Position numbers and translations under genes: made by a program
Part shown: piece after piece, positions 7,069 through 14,711 of the stretch
Layout: every line of letters begins with the position of its first letter
Numbering within the stretch: position 1 is the first letter of the stretch
The notes under the pieces: generated by a model
Database searches by the model: none
What the model saw: only the letters and a program-made list of their open reading frames with translations
What the model was told of the DNA's origin: nothing
From: Rhodospirillaceae bacterium
GTDB lineage: Bacteria > Pseudomonadota > Alphaproteobacteria > Bin65
Direction: 5' to 3'
Assembly (NCBI GenBank): GCA_011523655.1
Contig: WTGH01000029.1
Location: forward strand, 25,194 to 89,193
DNA length: 64,000 bases

Positions 7069-8385
7069 GTGGAGCAGGAATTCCAGGCCGTTCTGGACGG
7101 CATCGAGGGCGACCGGGAAGCGCTGGCCGAGTTATGCCTGACCCTCGGCAACCTGCCCGACTATTCCGGTGAGGAACGGCAGGTCGGCGCGGCGGTCGTC
7201 GCCTGGCTGCACGAGGCGGGCATCGAGGCCCGGCTCCAGTTCATGGCGGCCGAGAGCGTCAACGCGATCGGCCTGATCCGCGGCACCGGCGACCGCGCCG
7301 GCGGCGGGCGCTCGCTCATTCTCAACGCCCATATCGACACCCAGGGCGCCCGGCCGGCCGGCAGCGAGGCGGCCGAGCAACGCCTGCGCGGCGCCTGGAT
7401 CGAGGACGGGCAGGTGTTCGGCCGCGGCCTCGCCAACGACAAGGCGCAACTGGCGGCGCAGATGATCGCCATGCGCGCCATCGTCCGGTCCGGCCTTGCG
7501 CTCAAGGAGGACCTTTTCCTCGCCGGAAGCGGCCAGGAAACCTCGGCGCCGCCCGCGGCCGCCGCGGACATCGCCGGCTGGTCCGGCGTCGGCCCGGCGT
7601 CCAGCCAGGTGCGCGAAGGCTACGGCGCGCGCTGGCTGGTCGAGCACGGCGTGGTCGCCGACTACGCGCTGATCAGCGAGGTCTCGGACTTCCGCGTCAC
7701 GGTCGCCCAGGCAGGCTATCTGCGCCTGCGCATCGCCGTGCCGGGCAACATGGCCTACACCCCCGGCCTGCGCCGCAATGACGGGCCGGCCGGCAGCCCC
7801 AATCCGTTCGAGCGCGCGGCGCGGATCGTGCTGGCGCTGGAAGACTGGGCCCGGCGCTACGAAACCGAAGGGCGGGAGACCTTCCGGGGCGGCACGCTGG
7901 TGCCGAAAGCGCAGGTTCTGGAAATGCGCCCGGCCGGGCCGCCCTGGACCGAGGAACGGGACCATTGCCACATCTTCTTCGACGTCCGCCTGATGCCGAA
8001 TGCCCATGCGCCGGCGGTCCGCCGGCAGGTGTGCGAGGCGGTCGCCGCGACCGGCATCGAGGCGCAGATCGACGCCTACGATTTCAAGCGCGGCTATATC
8101 GCCGAAAACGCCGAACCGCTGCTCGACGCCTTGCGCGCGGCCCATGAAACGGCGGTCGGCGGGCCGCTCGACTATACGGCGGCGCTCGAAATGAGTATGT
8201 GGCGCGACAGCAACGCCTTCAACGAGGCCGGCATCCCCGCCATAGGCTACGGCCCGCCGGTCGCCGATCCGGGCGGGCCGCGCGGCGCGGCAGGCGTACA
8301 GCGGCCGGTCGCCCTCGACGACCTGGTCAAGCTGGCCAAGGTGTTCGCCCTGACGGCGCTGCAAATTTGCGGCGTCGCCGCGTGA
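7069..8385 (+). CDS. M20-family metallohydrolase (ArgE/DapE/ACY1/CPG2 type)
   Basis: A 438-residue amidohydrolase or peptidase of the M20 family starting at GTG 7069. Zinc-site elements are LNAHID (His88, Asp90), GRGLANDK (Asp124), a SGQET segment in place of the usual (D/G)EE catalytic pair, and a central dimerisation domain. M20 enzymes hydrolyse N-acyl or N-carbamoyl amino acids and dipeptides. The substrate is not identifiable. The change of the first Glu of the EE pair to Gln is notable, because that Glu is normally the general base. It lies 59 bp after the cytochrome gene and 19 bp before a dioxygenase gene, so it may be cotranscribed with the latter. Confidence 0.85.
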   Translation: MEQEFQAVLDGIEGDREALAELCLTLGNLPDYSGEERQVGAAVVAWLHEAGIEARLQFMAAESVNAIGLIRGTGDRAGGGRSLILNAHIDTQGARPAGSEAAEQRLRGAWIEDGQVFGRGLANDKAQLAAQMIAMRAIVRSGLALKEDLFLAGSGQETSAPPAAAADIAGWSGVGPASSQVREGYGARWLVEHGVVADYALISEVSDFRVTVAQAGYLRLRIAVPGNMAYTPGLRRNDGPAGSPNPFERAARIVLALEDWARRYETEGRETFRGGTLVPKAQVLEMRPAGPPWTEERDHCHIFFDVRLMPNAHAPAVRRQVCEAVAATGIEAQIDAYDFKRGYIAENAEPLLDALRAAHETAVGGPLDYTAALEMSMWRDSNAFNEAGIPAIGYGPPVADPGGPRGAAGVQRPVALDDLVKLAKVFALTALQICGVAA

Positions 8386-8404
8386 ACGGGTGAAAGCGAA
8401 CGCG

Positions 8405-9454
8405 ATGCCCAGCCCGATCGACGGCGCGATTGACAGCCCGGCGGACTGGCGCGGCCCGGACCTGGCGCGGCGCACCGACTGGACCTGCCGGCTGACGGCG
8501 CAAGACCGGGCGGAGATCGACGCCGGCCTCGACCGGTGCATCGCCGGGGGCCGCCCGTTCGCCGACATGACCGCCGCCGACCTGCCGCTGGCGGCCTTCG
8601 CGCATCGGCTGCTGCACGCCCGGGAGGTGCTGGAAACCGGCTGCGGTATCTTCCTGTTCCGCGGCTTTCCGGTGGCGGGCCGCAGCGTCGACGACCTGCG
8701 CCGGCTCTACTGGGGCATCGGCCGGCACATCGGCACCGCCGTCTCCCAGAGCAAGCGCGGCGACATGCTGGGCGACGTGCGCGACATCGGCACCGACGTG
8801 TCCGGGCGCGAGGGCCGGGGCTACACCAGCCGGGCCGAGCTGGAGTTCCACACCGATTCGGCGGATGTCAGCGCGCTGTTTTTCCTCAGGACCGCCCGGG
8901 CCGGCGGCCTCAGCCGCTTCGTCAGTTCCGTGGCGATCCACAACGAGATCGCCCGGCAGCATCCGGAATTTCTGAAAACCCTGTATGAACCGTTTATCTG
9001 GAGCCGGCAGGGCCAGGAGCGCGCCGGCGAGGCGGCGTGGTACGGGCAGCCGATCTACGGCGTCGAGCGGGGCCATTTCGCCAGCCGCTACATCCGCACC
9101 CATATCCTGTCGGCGCAAAAACACCACGACGCGCCGCCGCTGACCGGGCTGCAACGCGACGCGCTGGCCGCCATCGACCGGCTGGCCGGCGACCCGGCTT
9201 TCTGCCTCGACATGATGCTCGAGCCGGGCGACATGGTGTTCCTGAACAGCCACACGACCTACCACGCCCGCACGGAATTCGAGGACCATCCGGAACCGGA
9301 GCGCAGGCGCCACCTGCTGCGCCTGTGGCTCTCGGTGCCGAACAGCCGCCCCCTGCCGGAGGGCTGGTCGGCCGTCTACCGGGACCGCCGGCCCGGCGCC
9401 GTGCGCGGCGGCGTTCCCGGCCATGCGGACCGGCCGGCCTACGCCACGACGTAG
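8405..9454 (+). CDS. TauD/TfdA-like Fe(II)/2-oxoglutarate-dependent oxygenase
   Basis: A 349-residue protein with the TauD/clavaminate-synthase fold. The iron-binding HxD pair is in ELEFHTDSAD (His149, Asp151), and the distal region NSHTTYHARTEF with RRHLLRLW supplies the third His and the 2-oxoglutarate-binding Arg. Such enzymes hydroxylate small molecules, releasing taurine sulfite, herbicide phenols or similar. The oxidised substrate cannot be told. It follows the M20 gene directly. A GTG at 8390 would add five residues; I prefer ATG 8405, neither having a strong RBS. Co-location with a sulfite-oxidase-like enzyme makes a sulfonate substrate conceivable, but that is speculation. Confidence 0.82.
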   Translation: MPSPIDGAIDSPADWRGPDLARRTDWTCRLTAQDRAEIDAGLDRCIAGGRPFADMTAADLPLAAFAHRLLHAREVLETGCGIFLFRGFPVAGRSVDDLRRLYWGIGRHIGTAVSQSKRGDMLGDVRDIGTDVSGREGRGYTSRAELEFHTDSADVSALFFLRTARAGGLSRFVSSVAIHNEIARQHPEFLKTLYEPFIWSRQGQERAGEAAWYGQPIYGVERGHFASRYIRTHILSAQKHHDAPPLTGLQRDALAAIDRLAGDPAFCLDMMLEPGDMVFLNSHTTYHARTEFEDHPEPERRRHLLRLWLSVPNSRPLPEGWSAVYRDRRPGAVRGGVPGHADRPAYATT

Positions 9455-9511
9455 AGCCTCTCCGACCTTAACTTTCGACGTTCCGCCGGCCCGCCGATAC
9501 GCCCCGTCCTT

Positions 9512-9621
9512 CGATACGCCCCGGCCTTGCGGCCGGGGCTACTCAGGATGAGGAGGTATAGTTTTGCGGCTCTTGAACCAACACCCCCCTCATCCCGAGT
9601 AGGCGCGCCAGCGCCGTATCG
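9512..9621. repeat. REP-like inverted repeat between convergent genes
   Basis: A perfect 9-bp hairpin with a 4-nt loop (GCCCCGGCC / GGCCGGGGC, 9518-9539) sits in a larger imperfect dyad. CTACTCAGGATGAGG (9539-9553) pairs with CCTCATCCCGAGTAG (9588-9602), and CGATACG (9512-9518) pairs with CGTATCG (9615-9621). This composite palindrome resembles dispersed repeats common in alphaproteobacterial genomes. It lies between the convergent dioxygenase and isocitrate-lyase-like genes and could stop transcription. Confidence 0.65.
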
Positions 9622-9634
9622 GGGGGGGGGGGGG
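9621..9634. repeat. Poly-G tract of 14
   Basis: Fourteen consecutive G residues follow directly on the palindromic element, 4 bp beyond the end of the minus-strand gene. Such a run is a likely slippage site and may also hide a length error in the assembly. Confidence 0.9.
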
Positions 9635-9637
9635 CAA

Positions 9638-10504
9638 TCATTCATTGCGGCTGCGGCCGAACCGGTCCTCGGTCGCCGCCCAGTCGTCGAAGCCGACGAT
9701 CCGCTTGTATTCCTCGAAGCCGACGCCGGTTTCCCACAGCTTCATCTCGCCGGTGCGGAAATCGGCCAGGGCGTCCTGCATCGTCCGGGCGATGCGCAGG
9801 ATCAGCGAGATGCCGTAGACGATGACGTCGAAGCCGAGGTCGTGCAGCCGCTCCGGCGGCAGGATCGGCGTGCGACCGCCCTCCAGCGGGTTGGCGAGCT
9901 GCGGCACGTCGAAGGCGCCGCCGACGATCGCCAATTCCTCCTCGGTCTCCGGCGCCTCGACGAAGATGGCGTCGGCGCCGGCCTCGATGTAGGCGCGACC
10001 CCGGCGCAGCGCCTCGTCCAGCCCGTGGACGGCGCGGGCGTCGGTGCGCGCGACGATCATGGTGTCGGAATCGCGCCGGGCATCGAGCGCCGCGCCGATC
10101 TTGTCGACCATGAAGGCGGCGTCGACGACATCCTTGCCCGCCATGTGGCCGCAGCGCTTGGGCCAAGTCTGGTCCTCGATCATGATCGCGCCGGCGCCCA
10201 TGTCTTCGTAAGTGCGGACGGTGTGGGCGACATTCTTGACGTCGCCGTAGCCGTCGTCGCCGTCGACCAGCACCGGCAGGCCGGTCGCGCCCAGGATGTC
10301 GCGCACGCCGGCCGCGATCTCGCCGAGACCCTTGATGCCGATATCGGGCACGCCGTAACGCGCGCCGACCAGCGGGAAGCCGCCGATGAAGAAGGCGGGG
10401 TAGCCGGCCCGCTCGATCAGCCGGGCGCTCAGCCCGTCATGGGCGCCGATCAGGATCAGCGGATCGTCAGCGGCGAGAACGCTGCGGAAGGAAGCGCGGT
10501 GCAT
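9638..10504 (-). CDS. Isocitrate lyase/PEP mutase superfamily lyase
   Basis: A 288-residue TIM-barrel lyase. The metal-binding DGDDGYG (81-87) and the catalytic loop WPKRCGH (Cys118) are intact. The KRCGH motif is that of carbon-carbon lyases such as 2-methylisocitrate lyase, oxaloacetate hydrolase or carboxyvinyl-carboxyphosphonate-type enzymes, not PEP mutase. The ATG at 10504 gives the family-like start MHRASFRSVL; upstream codons are not conserved-looking. It stands alone on the minus strand, convergent with the dioxygenase. The precise 2- or 3-substituted malate substrate is unknown. Confidence 0.85.
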   Translation of the reverse strand: MHRASFRSVLAADDPLILIGAHDGLSARLIERAGYPAFFIGGFPLVGARYGVPDIGIKGLGEIAAGVRDILGATGLPVLVDGDDGYGDVKNVAHTVRTYEDMGAGAIMIEDQTWPKRCGHMAGKDVVDAAFMVDKIGAALDARRDSDTMIVARTDARAVHGLDEALRRGRAYIEAGADAIFVEAPETEEELAIVGGAFDVPQLANPLEGGRTPILPPERLHDLGFDVIVYGISLILRIARTMQDALADFRTGEMKLWETGVGFEEYKRIVGFDDWAATEDRFGRSRNE

Positions 10505-10656
10505 GATCGTGTGTCTCCGGGTGGCGACGGCGGCGGGCGGCCATTCTAGCAGCCGATCCGGCCGCGCTGCGAACATGCTGCAACGCGACCCTGGGATATC
10601 TCCAGCGCCAGACCGGAAAATTGCGTTCAAATCTTCCAGCTACACCAGCCGGCAAA

Positions 10657-10962
10657 TCAGCCTGAAGCGCGCAACCGGTTGTCGTCCAGCGAAGGCAGGC
10701 GGGCAATCTCGGCGCCTTTTTTCTGCTCCGCACGCCGCAGTTCATAGAGCTTCTGCAGGTTCAGCCAAAATTCGCCGGACGTCCCGAAAAAACGCCCCAG
10801 GCGCAGCGCCGTGTCGCCGGTGACGGCGCGCCGTCCGTTGAGGATTTCCGTGATCCGGTTCACCGGAACTTCGATCCGCCGGGCCAGTTCGGCCGCGCTC
10901 ATCCCAAGCGCGTCGAGGTCCTCGCGAAGCGTCTCGCCCGGATGGATGGGATCGCGCGTCAT
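10657..10962 (-). CDS. higA: HigA-family antitoxin (XRE HTH)
   Basis: A 101-residue HigA antitoxin. The N-terminal IHPGETLREDLDALGMS is the hallmark of the family, followed by a Cro/cI-type helix-turn-helix (AAELARRIEVPVNRITEILNG), RRAVTGDTALRLGRFFGTS and EFWLNLQ. The start at 10962 gives the standard MTRDPIHPGE N-terminus. It lies 14 bp downstream of higB, the usual toxin-first order. HigA neutralises HigB by complex formation and represses the operon through its HTH, probably at the inverted repeat at 11312-11328. Confidence 0.93.
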   Translation of the reverse strand: MTRDPIHPGETLREDLDALGMSAAELARRIEVPVNRITEILNGRRAVTGDTALRLGRFFGTSGEFWLNLQKLYELRRAEQKKGAEIARLPSLDDNRLRASG

Positions 10963-10976
10963 GATGTTCCTCTTTC

Positions 10977-11258
10977 TCAATGGTAGTCGACAATTTCCAC
11001 ATTGACCGGGCCGGGGCTTTCCCCGGGCCATTCGAAACAGATCCGCCATTGATCGTTGATCTGAATGCTCCCTTGACCCTTCCGGCGTCCCTTCAGGGCT
11101 TCCAGGCGATTACCCGGACGCGACAAATCACGCAACCCGGTCGCTGCGTCGAGCTGGTCCAGCTTGCGCGAGGCGGTGCGTGTGAAGCCGGAGAAGGCCG
11201 CGATCCTGCGGCCCCGATGGAAGGCCTCTGTTCTCTTATCCCTGAAACTGACGATCAA
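10977..11258 (-). CDS. higB: HigB-family RelE-fold mRNA interferase toxin
   Basis: A 93-residue HigB toxin with the family signature: VSFRDKRTEAFHRG at the N-terminus, an RKLDQLDAA helix, GLRDLSRPGNRLEALKG, and the C-terminal INDQWRICFEW strand. HigB toxins cleave mRNA on the ribosome. It is first in the operon, preceded 34 bp upstream by a good sigma70-like -10 element. The length is standard and no key region is missing. Confidence 0.93.
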   Translation of the reverse strand: MIVSFRDKRTEAFHRGRRIAAFSGFTRTASRKLDQLDAATGLRDLSRPGNRLEALKGRRKGQGSIQINDQWRICFEWPGESPGPVNVEIVDYH

Positions 11259-11291
11259 TTCGACGTCGATTCCACTGTAACCGCGACGTCG

Positions 11292-11337
11292 AGCATAGAA
11301 ACGCTATCCGCATTACGTCAAGCGTAATAGTCTATGC
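11292..11337 (-). promoter_or_regulatory. higBA promoter and nested inverted-repeat operators
   Basis: On the minus strand, TTGACG (11316-11321) and TATGCT (11292-11297) form a -35/-10 pair with an 18-bp spacer. The -35 lies inside a perfect dyad ATTACG-TCAAG-CGTAAT (11312-11328). A second pair of arms, GCATAG (11293-11298) and CTATGC (11332-11337), brackets the promoter. Occupancy by HigA would block RNA polymerase; that is inferred. Confidence 0.65.
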
Positions 11338-11514
11338 AGTCCCGGGCTTATCTTTTCGCAAGCGCTGGACGACAAACGATCCGGACCGCCGAACGATATG
11401 CCTGCGATTGACCGGCCTTGCGCGGGAAATTACGGTCGCGCGACCGACCAGTTGCGCCTCTCGGGCGGAATCGAACCGATGTCCCGGGGGCCCGTCGCAC
11501 GGGGAAAGGCGCGA

Positions 11515-12666
11515 ATGACAACGCACCGTCTCGGACTGATCATGAACGGCGTCACCGGGCGCATGGGGACGAATCAGCATCTGGTGCGCTCGATCTGCGC
11601 CATCCGGGCCGAGGGCGGCGTGCGGCTCTCTAACGGCGACACCGTAGTCCCCGACCCGATCCTGGTCGGCCGCAACGAAGCGAAGCTCGCCGCGCTCGCG
11701 GCAGCAAACGGCATCGGGCGCTGGACGACCGATCTGGATGCGGCGCTCGCCGACCCCGACGACACCCTGTTCTTCGACGCCGCGACCACGCAGATGCGCA
11801 AGGACCTGCTGCTGAAGGCGATCGACGCCGGCAAGGACATTTACACCGAAAAGCCGGTCGCCGAGACGCTGGACGACGCGCTCGCCATCGCCCGGGCGGC
11901 GCGCGACAGGGGCGTCAGGGGCGGCGTGGTCCACGACAAGCTCAGCCTGCCCGGCCTGATCAAGCTGCGCAGGCTGCGGGACAGCGGCTTCTTCGGCCGC
12001 ATCCTCTCGGTGCGGGGAGAATTCGGCTACTGGGTGTTCGAGGGCGACCGGGAGCCGGCGCAGCGGCCGTCCTGGAATTACCGCAAGGCCGAAGGCGGCG
12101 GCATCATCCTCGATATGCTGTGCCACTGGCGCTATGTGCTCGACCATACGATTGCGCCGGTCCGGGCGGTCTGCTGCCACGGCGCGATCCACATTCCGCA
12201 GCGCTGGGACGAGGCCGGCGATGCCTACGACGCCGACGTCGAGGACGCGGCCTACGCCCTGTTCGAGCTCGAAGGCGGCATCGTCGCCCAGATCAACTCC
12301 TCCTGGTGCACCCGGGTGCGGCGGGACGATCTGGCGACCTTCCATGTCGACGGCACCCACGGGTCCGCCGTCGCCGGGCTGACCCGCTGCCTCGTCCAGC
12401 CCCGGGACGACACGCCCAGGCCGGTGTGGAACCCGGACGTGCCCCAGACCATCGATTTCCGTGCGGGCTGGCAGGAGGTGCCGGACGACCGGGCCTTCGA
12501 GAACGGCTTCAAGACCCAGTGGCAGGACTTCATCCGGTATCTCTACGAGGACGCGCCCTGGGACTATACCTTCCTCTCCGGCGCCAGGGGCGTGCAGCTT
12601 GCCGAACTCGGCTACCGCAGCTGGCGCGAGCGGCGCTGGGTCGACGTGCCGGACCTGGAGATCTGA
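11515..12666 (+). CDS. Gfo/Idh/MocA-family oxidoreductase
   Basis: A 383-residue NAD(P)-dependent sugar-type dehydrogenase. The N-terminal Rossmann domain starts HRLGLIMNGVTGRMG and contains the EKP motif (Glu112-Lys113-Pro114), whose Lys is catalytic. The C-terminal alpha/beta domain has WNYRKAEGGGIILDMLCHW, which typically supplies the catalytic His. The family oxidises or epimerises cyclic polyols, sugars and glycosides. ATG 11515 is the best start; the upstream extension lacks homology-like sequence. It heads an eight-gene collinear block with two aldolase-like proteins and a TIM-barrel isomerase, strongly implying carbohydrate or polyol breakdown. Confidence 0.87.
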   Translation: MTTHRLGLIMNGVTGRMGTNQHLVRSICAIRAEGGVRLSNGDTVVPDPILVGRNEAKLAALAAANGIGRWTTDLDAALADPDDTLFFDAATTQMRKDLLLKAIDAGKDIYTEKPVAETLDDALAIARAARDRGVRGGVVHDKLSLPGLIKLRRLRDSGFFGRILSVRGEFGYWVFEGDREPAQRPSWNYRKAEGGGIILDMLCHWRYVLDHTIAPVRAVCCHGAIHIPQRWDEAGDAYDADVEDAAYALFELEGGIVAQINSSWCTRVRRDDLATFHVDGTHGSAVAGLTRCLVQPRDDTPRPVWNPDVPQTIDFRAGWQEVPDDRAFENGFKTQWQDFIRYLYEDAPWDYTFLSGARGVQLAELGYRSWRERRWVDVPDLEI

Positions 12667-12668
12667 CC

Positions 12669-13835
12669 GTGGAATCGGTCGACCTGCCGACGAGCGACGG
12701 CCGGATCGAGACCTACCGTCTGTCGCAGCCGCTGACCTATGAACCGGCGCGCGCCGAAGCCCTGCCCCGCGTCGCCTATGCCGCCGCCCATGTCGTCAAC
12801 GATCCGCGCGCCGACGCCGACCCATGGCTCGACACCGCCCTCGACTGGGAAGCGACGCTGGCCTATCGCGAGCATCTGTGGTCGCTCGGCCTCGGCGTCG
12901 CGGAAGCCATGGACACCGCGCAGCGCGGCATGGGGCTGGACTGGCCGACCTCGCACGAGCTGATCCGGCGCTCGGTCGCCGCCGCCAGGGCGCGGGACGG
13001 CGGCGGGCTGATCGCCTGCGGCGCCGGTACGGACCATCTGGCGCCGGGGCCGGACACCGGCGTCGACGACGTAATCCGCGCCTACGAGGAACAGTGCGAG
13101 GCGGTCGAGGCCGCGGGCGGGCGGATCGTCCTGATGGCGAGCCGGGCGCTCGCCGCCTGCGCCGCCGGACCGGCGGATTATGAGAAGGTCTACGGCCGCA
13201 TCCTCTCCCAGGTGCGCGAGCCGGTGCTGATCCACTGGCTGGGCGAGATGTTCGATCCCGCGCTGGACGGCTACTGGGGCGACCCCGACCATATGGCGGC
13301 GATGGATGTCTGCCTGTCGATCCTGTCGGCCCATGCGGAGAAGATCGACGGCATCAAGATTTCGCTGCTCGACGACGGCAAGGAGATCGCCATGCGCCGC
13401 CGCCTGCCGCCGAGCGTGCGCATGTATACCGGCGACGACTTCAACTATCCGGCGCTGATCGCCGGCGACGCGGAGGGCTTCTCCCACGCCCTGCTCGGCA
13501 TCTTCGACGCCATCGCCCCGGCGGCGAGCGCCGCGCTGCTCGCCATGGCCCGGCAGGACATGGACGGCTATTTCGCGACCCTGGCGCCGACCGTGCCCCT
13601 GTCGCGTCACATCTTCCGGGCGCCGACCCGTTTCTACAAGACCGGCGTCGTCTTCATGGCCTACCTCAACGGCCACCAGGACCATTTCACCATGGTCGGC
13701 GGCCAGGAAAGCGCGCGCTCGACCCTGCATTTCGCTGACCTGTTCCGCCTCGCCGACCGGGCCGGCCTGCTGCGCGACCCGGACGCCGCGGCTGCGCGCA
13801 TGGCCGCGGTGCTGGCGGTGCGCGGAGTCGCCTGA
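12669..13835 (+). CDS. DUF993 / dihydrodipicolinate-synthase-like aldolase
   Basis: A 388-residue protein matching the DUF993 branch of the class I aldolase (DapA/NAL) superfamily. A probable Schiff-base lysine is Lys230 in DGIKISLLD; other recognisable segments are VLIHWLGEMFDP and RMYTGDDFNYP. The family has no established reaction to my knowledge. It starts at GTG 12669, 2 bp after the dehydrogenase stop, so the two are almost certainly co-translated. A second, distinct DapA-like protein sits two genes downstream, suggesting successive or alternative carbon-carbon cleavage or dehydration steps. Confidence 0.82.
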   Translation: MESVDLPTSDGRIETYRLSQPLTYEPARAEALPRVAYAAAHVVNDPRADADPWLDTALDWEATLAYREHLWSLGLGVAEAMDTAQRGMGLDWPTSHELIRRSVAAARARDGGGLIACGAGTDHLAPGPDTGVDDVIRAYEEQCEAVEAAGGRIVLMASRALAACAAGPADYEKVYGRILSQVREPVLIHWLGEMFDPALDGYWGDPDHMAAMDVCLSILSAHAEKIDGIKISLLDDGKEIAMRRRLPPSVRMYTGDDFNYPALIAGDAEGFSHALLGIFDAIAPAASAALLAMARQDMDGYFATLAPTVPLSRHIFRAPTRFYKTGVVFMAYLNGHQDHFTMVGGQESARSTLHFADLFRLADRAGLLRDPDAAAARMAAVLAVRGVA

Positions 13836-13866
13836 AGCTCGGGGCGGACGGGGATACAGGCGGGCG

Positions 13867-14706
13867 ATGCGCGACTTTTCCGGCGATACGGCGCTGCTCT
13901 CGCTCAACACGGCGACGGTGCAGGCGCAGTGGACCCTGGAGCAGTGCATCGAGGGCTGCGCCCGGCACGGCATCGGCGGCATCGCGCCCTGGCGCGACAA
14001 GCTGGCGGAATGCGGCGCCAAGCGGGCCGCCCGGCTGATCCGGGACGCCGGCCTGCGCGTCACCGGCCTGTGCCGGGGCGGCATGTTTCCGGCCGCGACC
14101 CCGGCAGAGCGGCGGGCCGCCCTGGACGACAACCGGAAGGCAGTGGACGACGCCGCGGCCATCGGCGCCGAATGCCTGATCCTGGTCGTCGGCGGCCTGC
14201 CCGAAGGCTCGAAGGACATTGCCGGCGCGCGGATGCAGGTCCGCGACGGCATCGCCGCCCTGCTCGACCACGCCCGCGCCGCCGCCATGCCGCTCGCCAT
14301 CGAGCCGCTGCATCCGATGTATGCCGCCGACCGCGCCTGCGTGAACACGCTGAAGCAGGCCAACGATCTGTGCGACGCGCTGGGTGACGGCGTGGGAGTG
14401 GCGGTCGATGTCTACCATGTCTGGTGGGACCCCGATCTGGAAGCGGAGGTCGCACGCGCCGGGGCCGCGGATCGGATTCTCGGCTTCCATGTCAGCGACT
14501 GGCTGGTGCCGACGGCCGATCTGCTGCTCGACCGCGGCATGATGGGCGACGGCGTCATCGACATTCCGAAAATCCGCGGCTGGGTCGAAGATGCGGGTTA
14601 CGACGGCGCTTCGGAGGTCGAGATTTTCTCCAAAGACAACTGGTGGCGGCGGGAGCCGGACGACGTGCTCGCGACCTGCATCGAGCGCCACCGGACCGTG
14701 GTGTAG
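13867..14706 (+). CDS. Xylose-isomerase-like TIM-barrel (sugar isomerase/epimerase)
   Basis: A 279-residue AP endonuclease-2/xylose-isomerase-like barrel, the usual size for sugar phosphate isomerase/epimerase homologues. The metal-ligand set is readable: Glu146 (IEPLHP), Asp181 (VDVYH), His208 (GFHVSDW) and Glu252 (EVEIF). These enzymes isomerise ketoses, epimerise keto-sugars or dehydrate inosose. It lies between the two aldolase-superfamily genes (31 and 5 bp gaps), so it belongs to the same pathway. Substrate unknown. Confidence 0.85.
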   Translation: MRDFSGDTALLSLNTATVQAQWTLEQCIEGCARHGIGGIAPWRDKLAECGAKRAARLIRDAGLRVTGLCRGGMFPAATPAERRAALDDNRKAVDDAAAIGAECLILVVGGLPEGSKDIAGARMQVRDGIAALLDHARAAAMPLAIEPLHPMYAADRACVNTLKQANDLCDALGDGVGVAVDVYHVWWDPDLEAEVARAGAADRILGFHVSDWLVPTADLLLDRGMMGDGVIDIPKIRGWVEDAGYDGASEVEIFSKDNWWRREPDDVLATCIERHRTVV

Positions 14707-14711
14707 GGACG

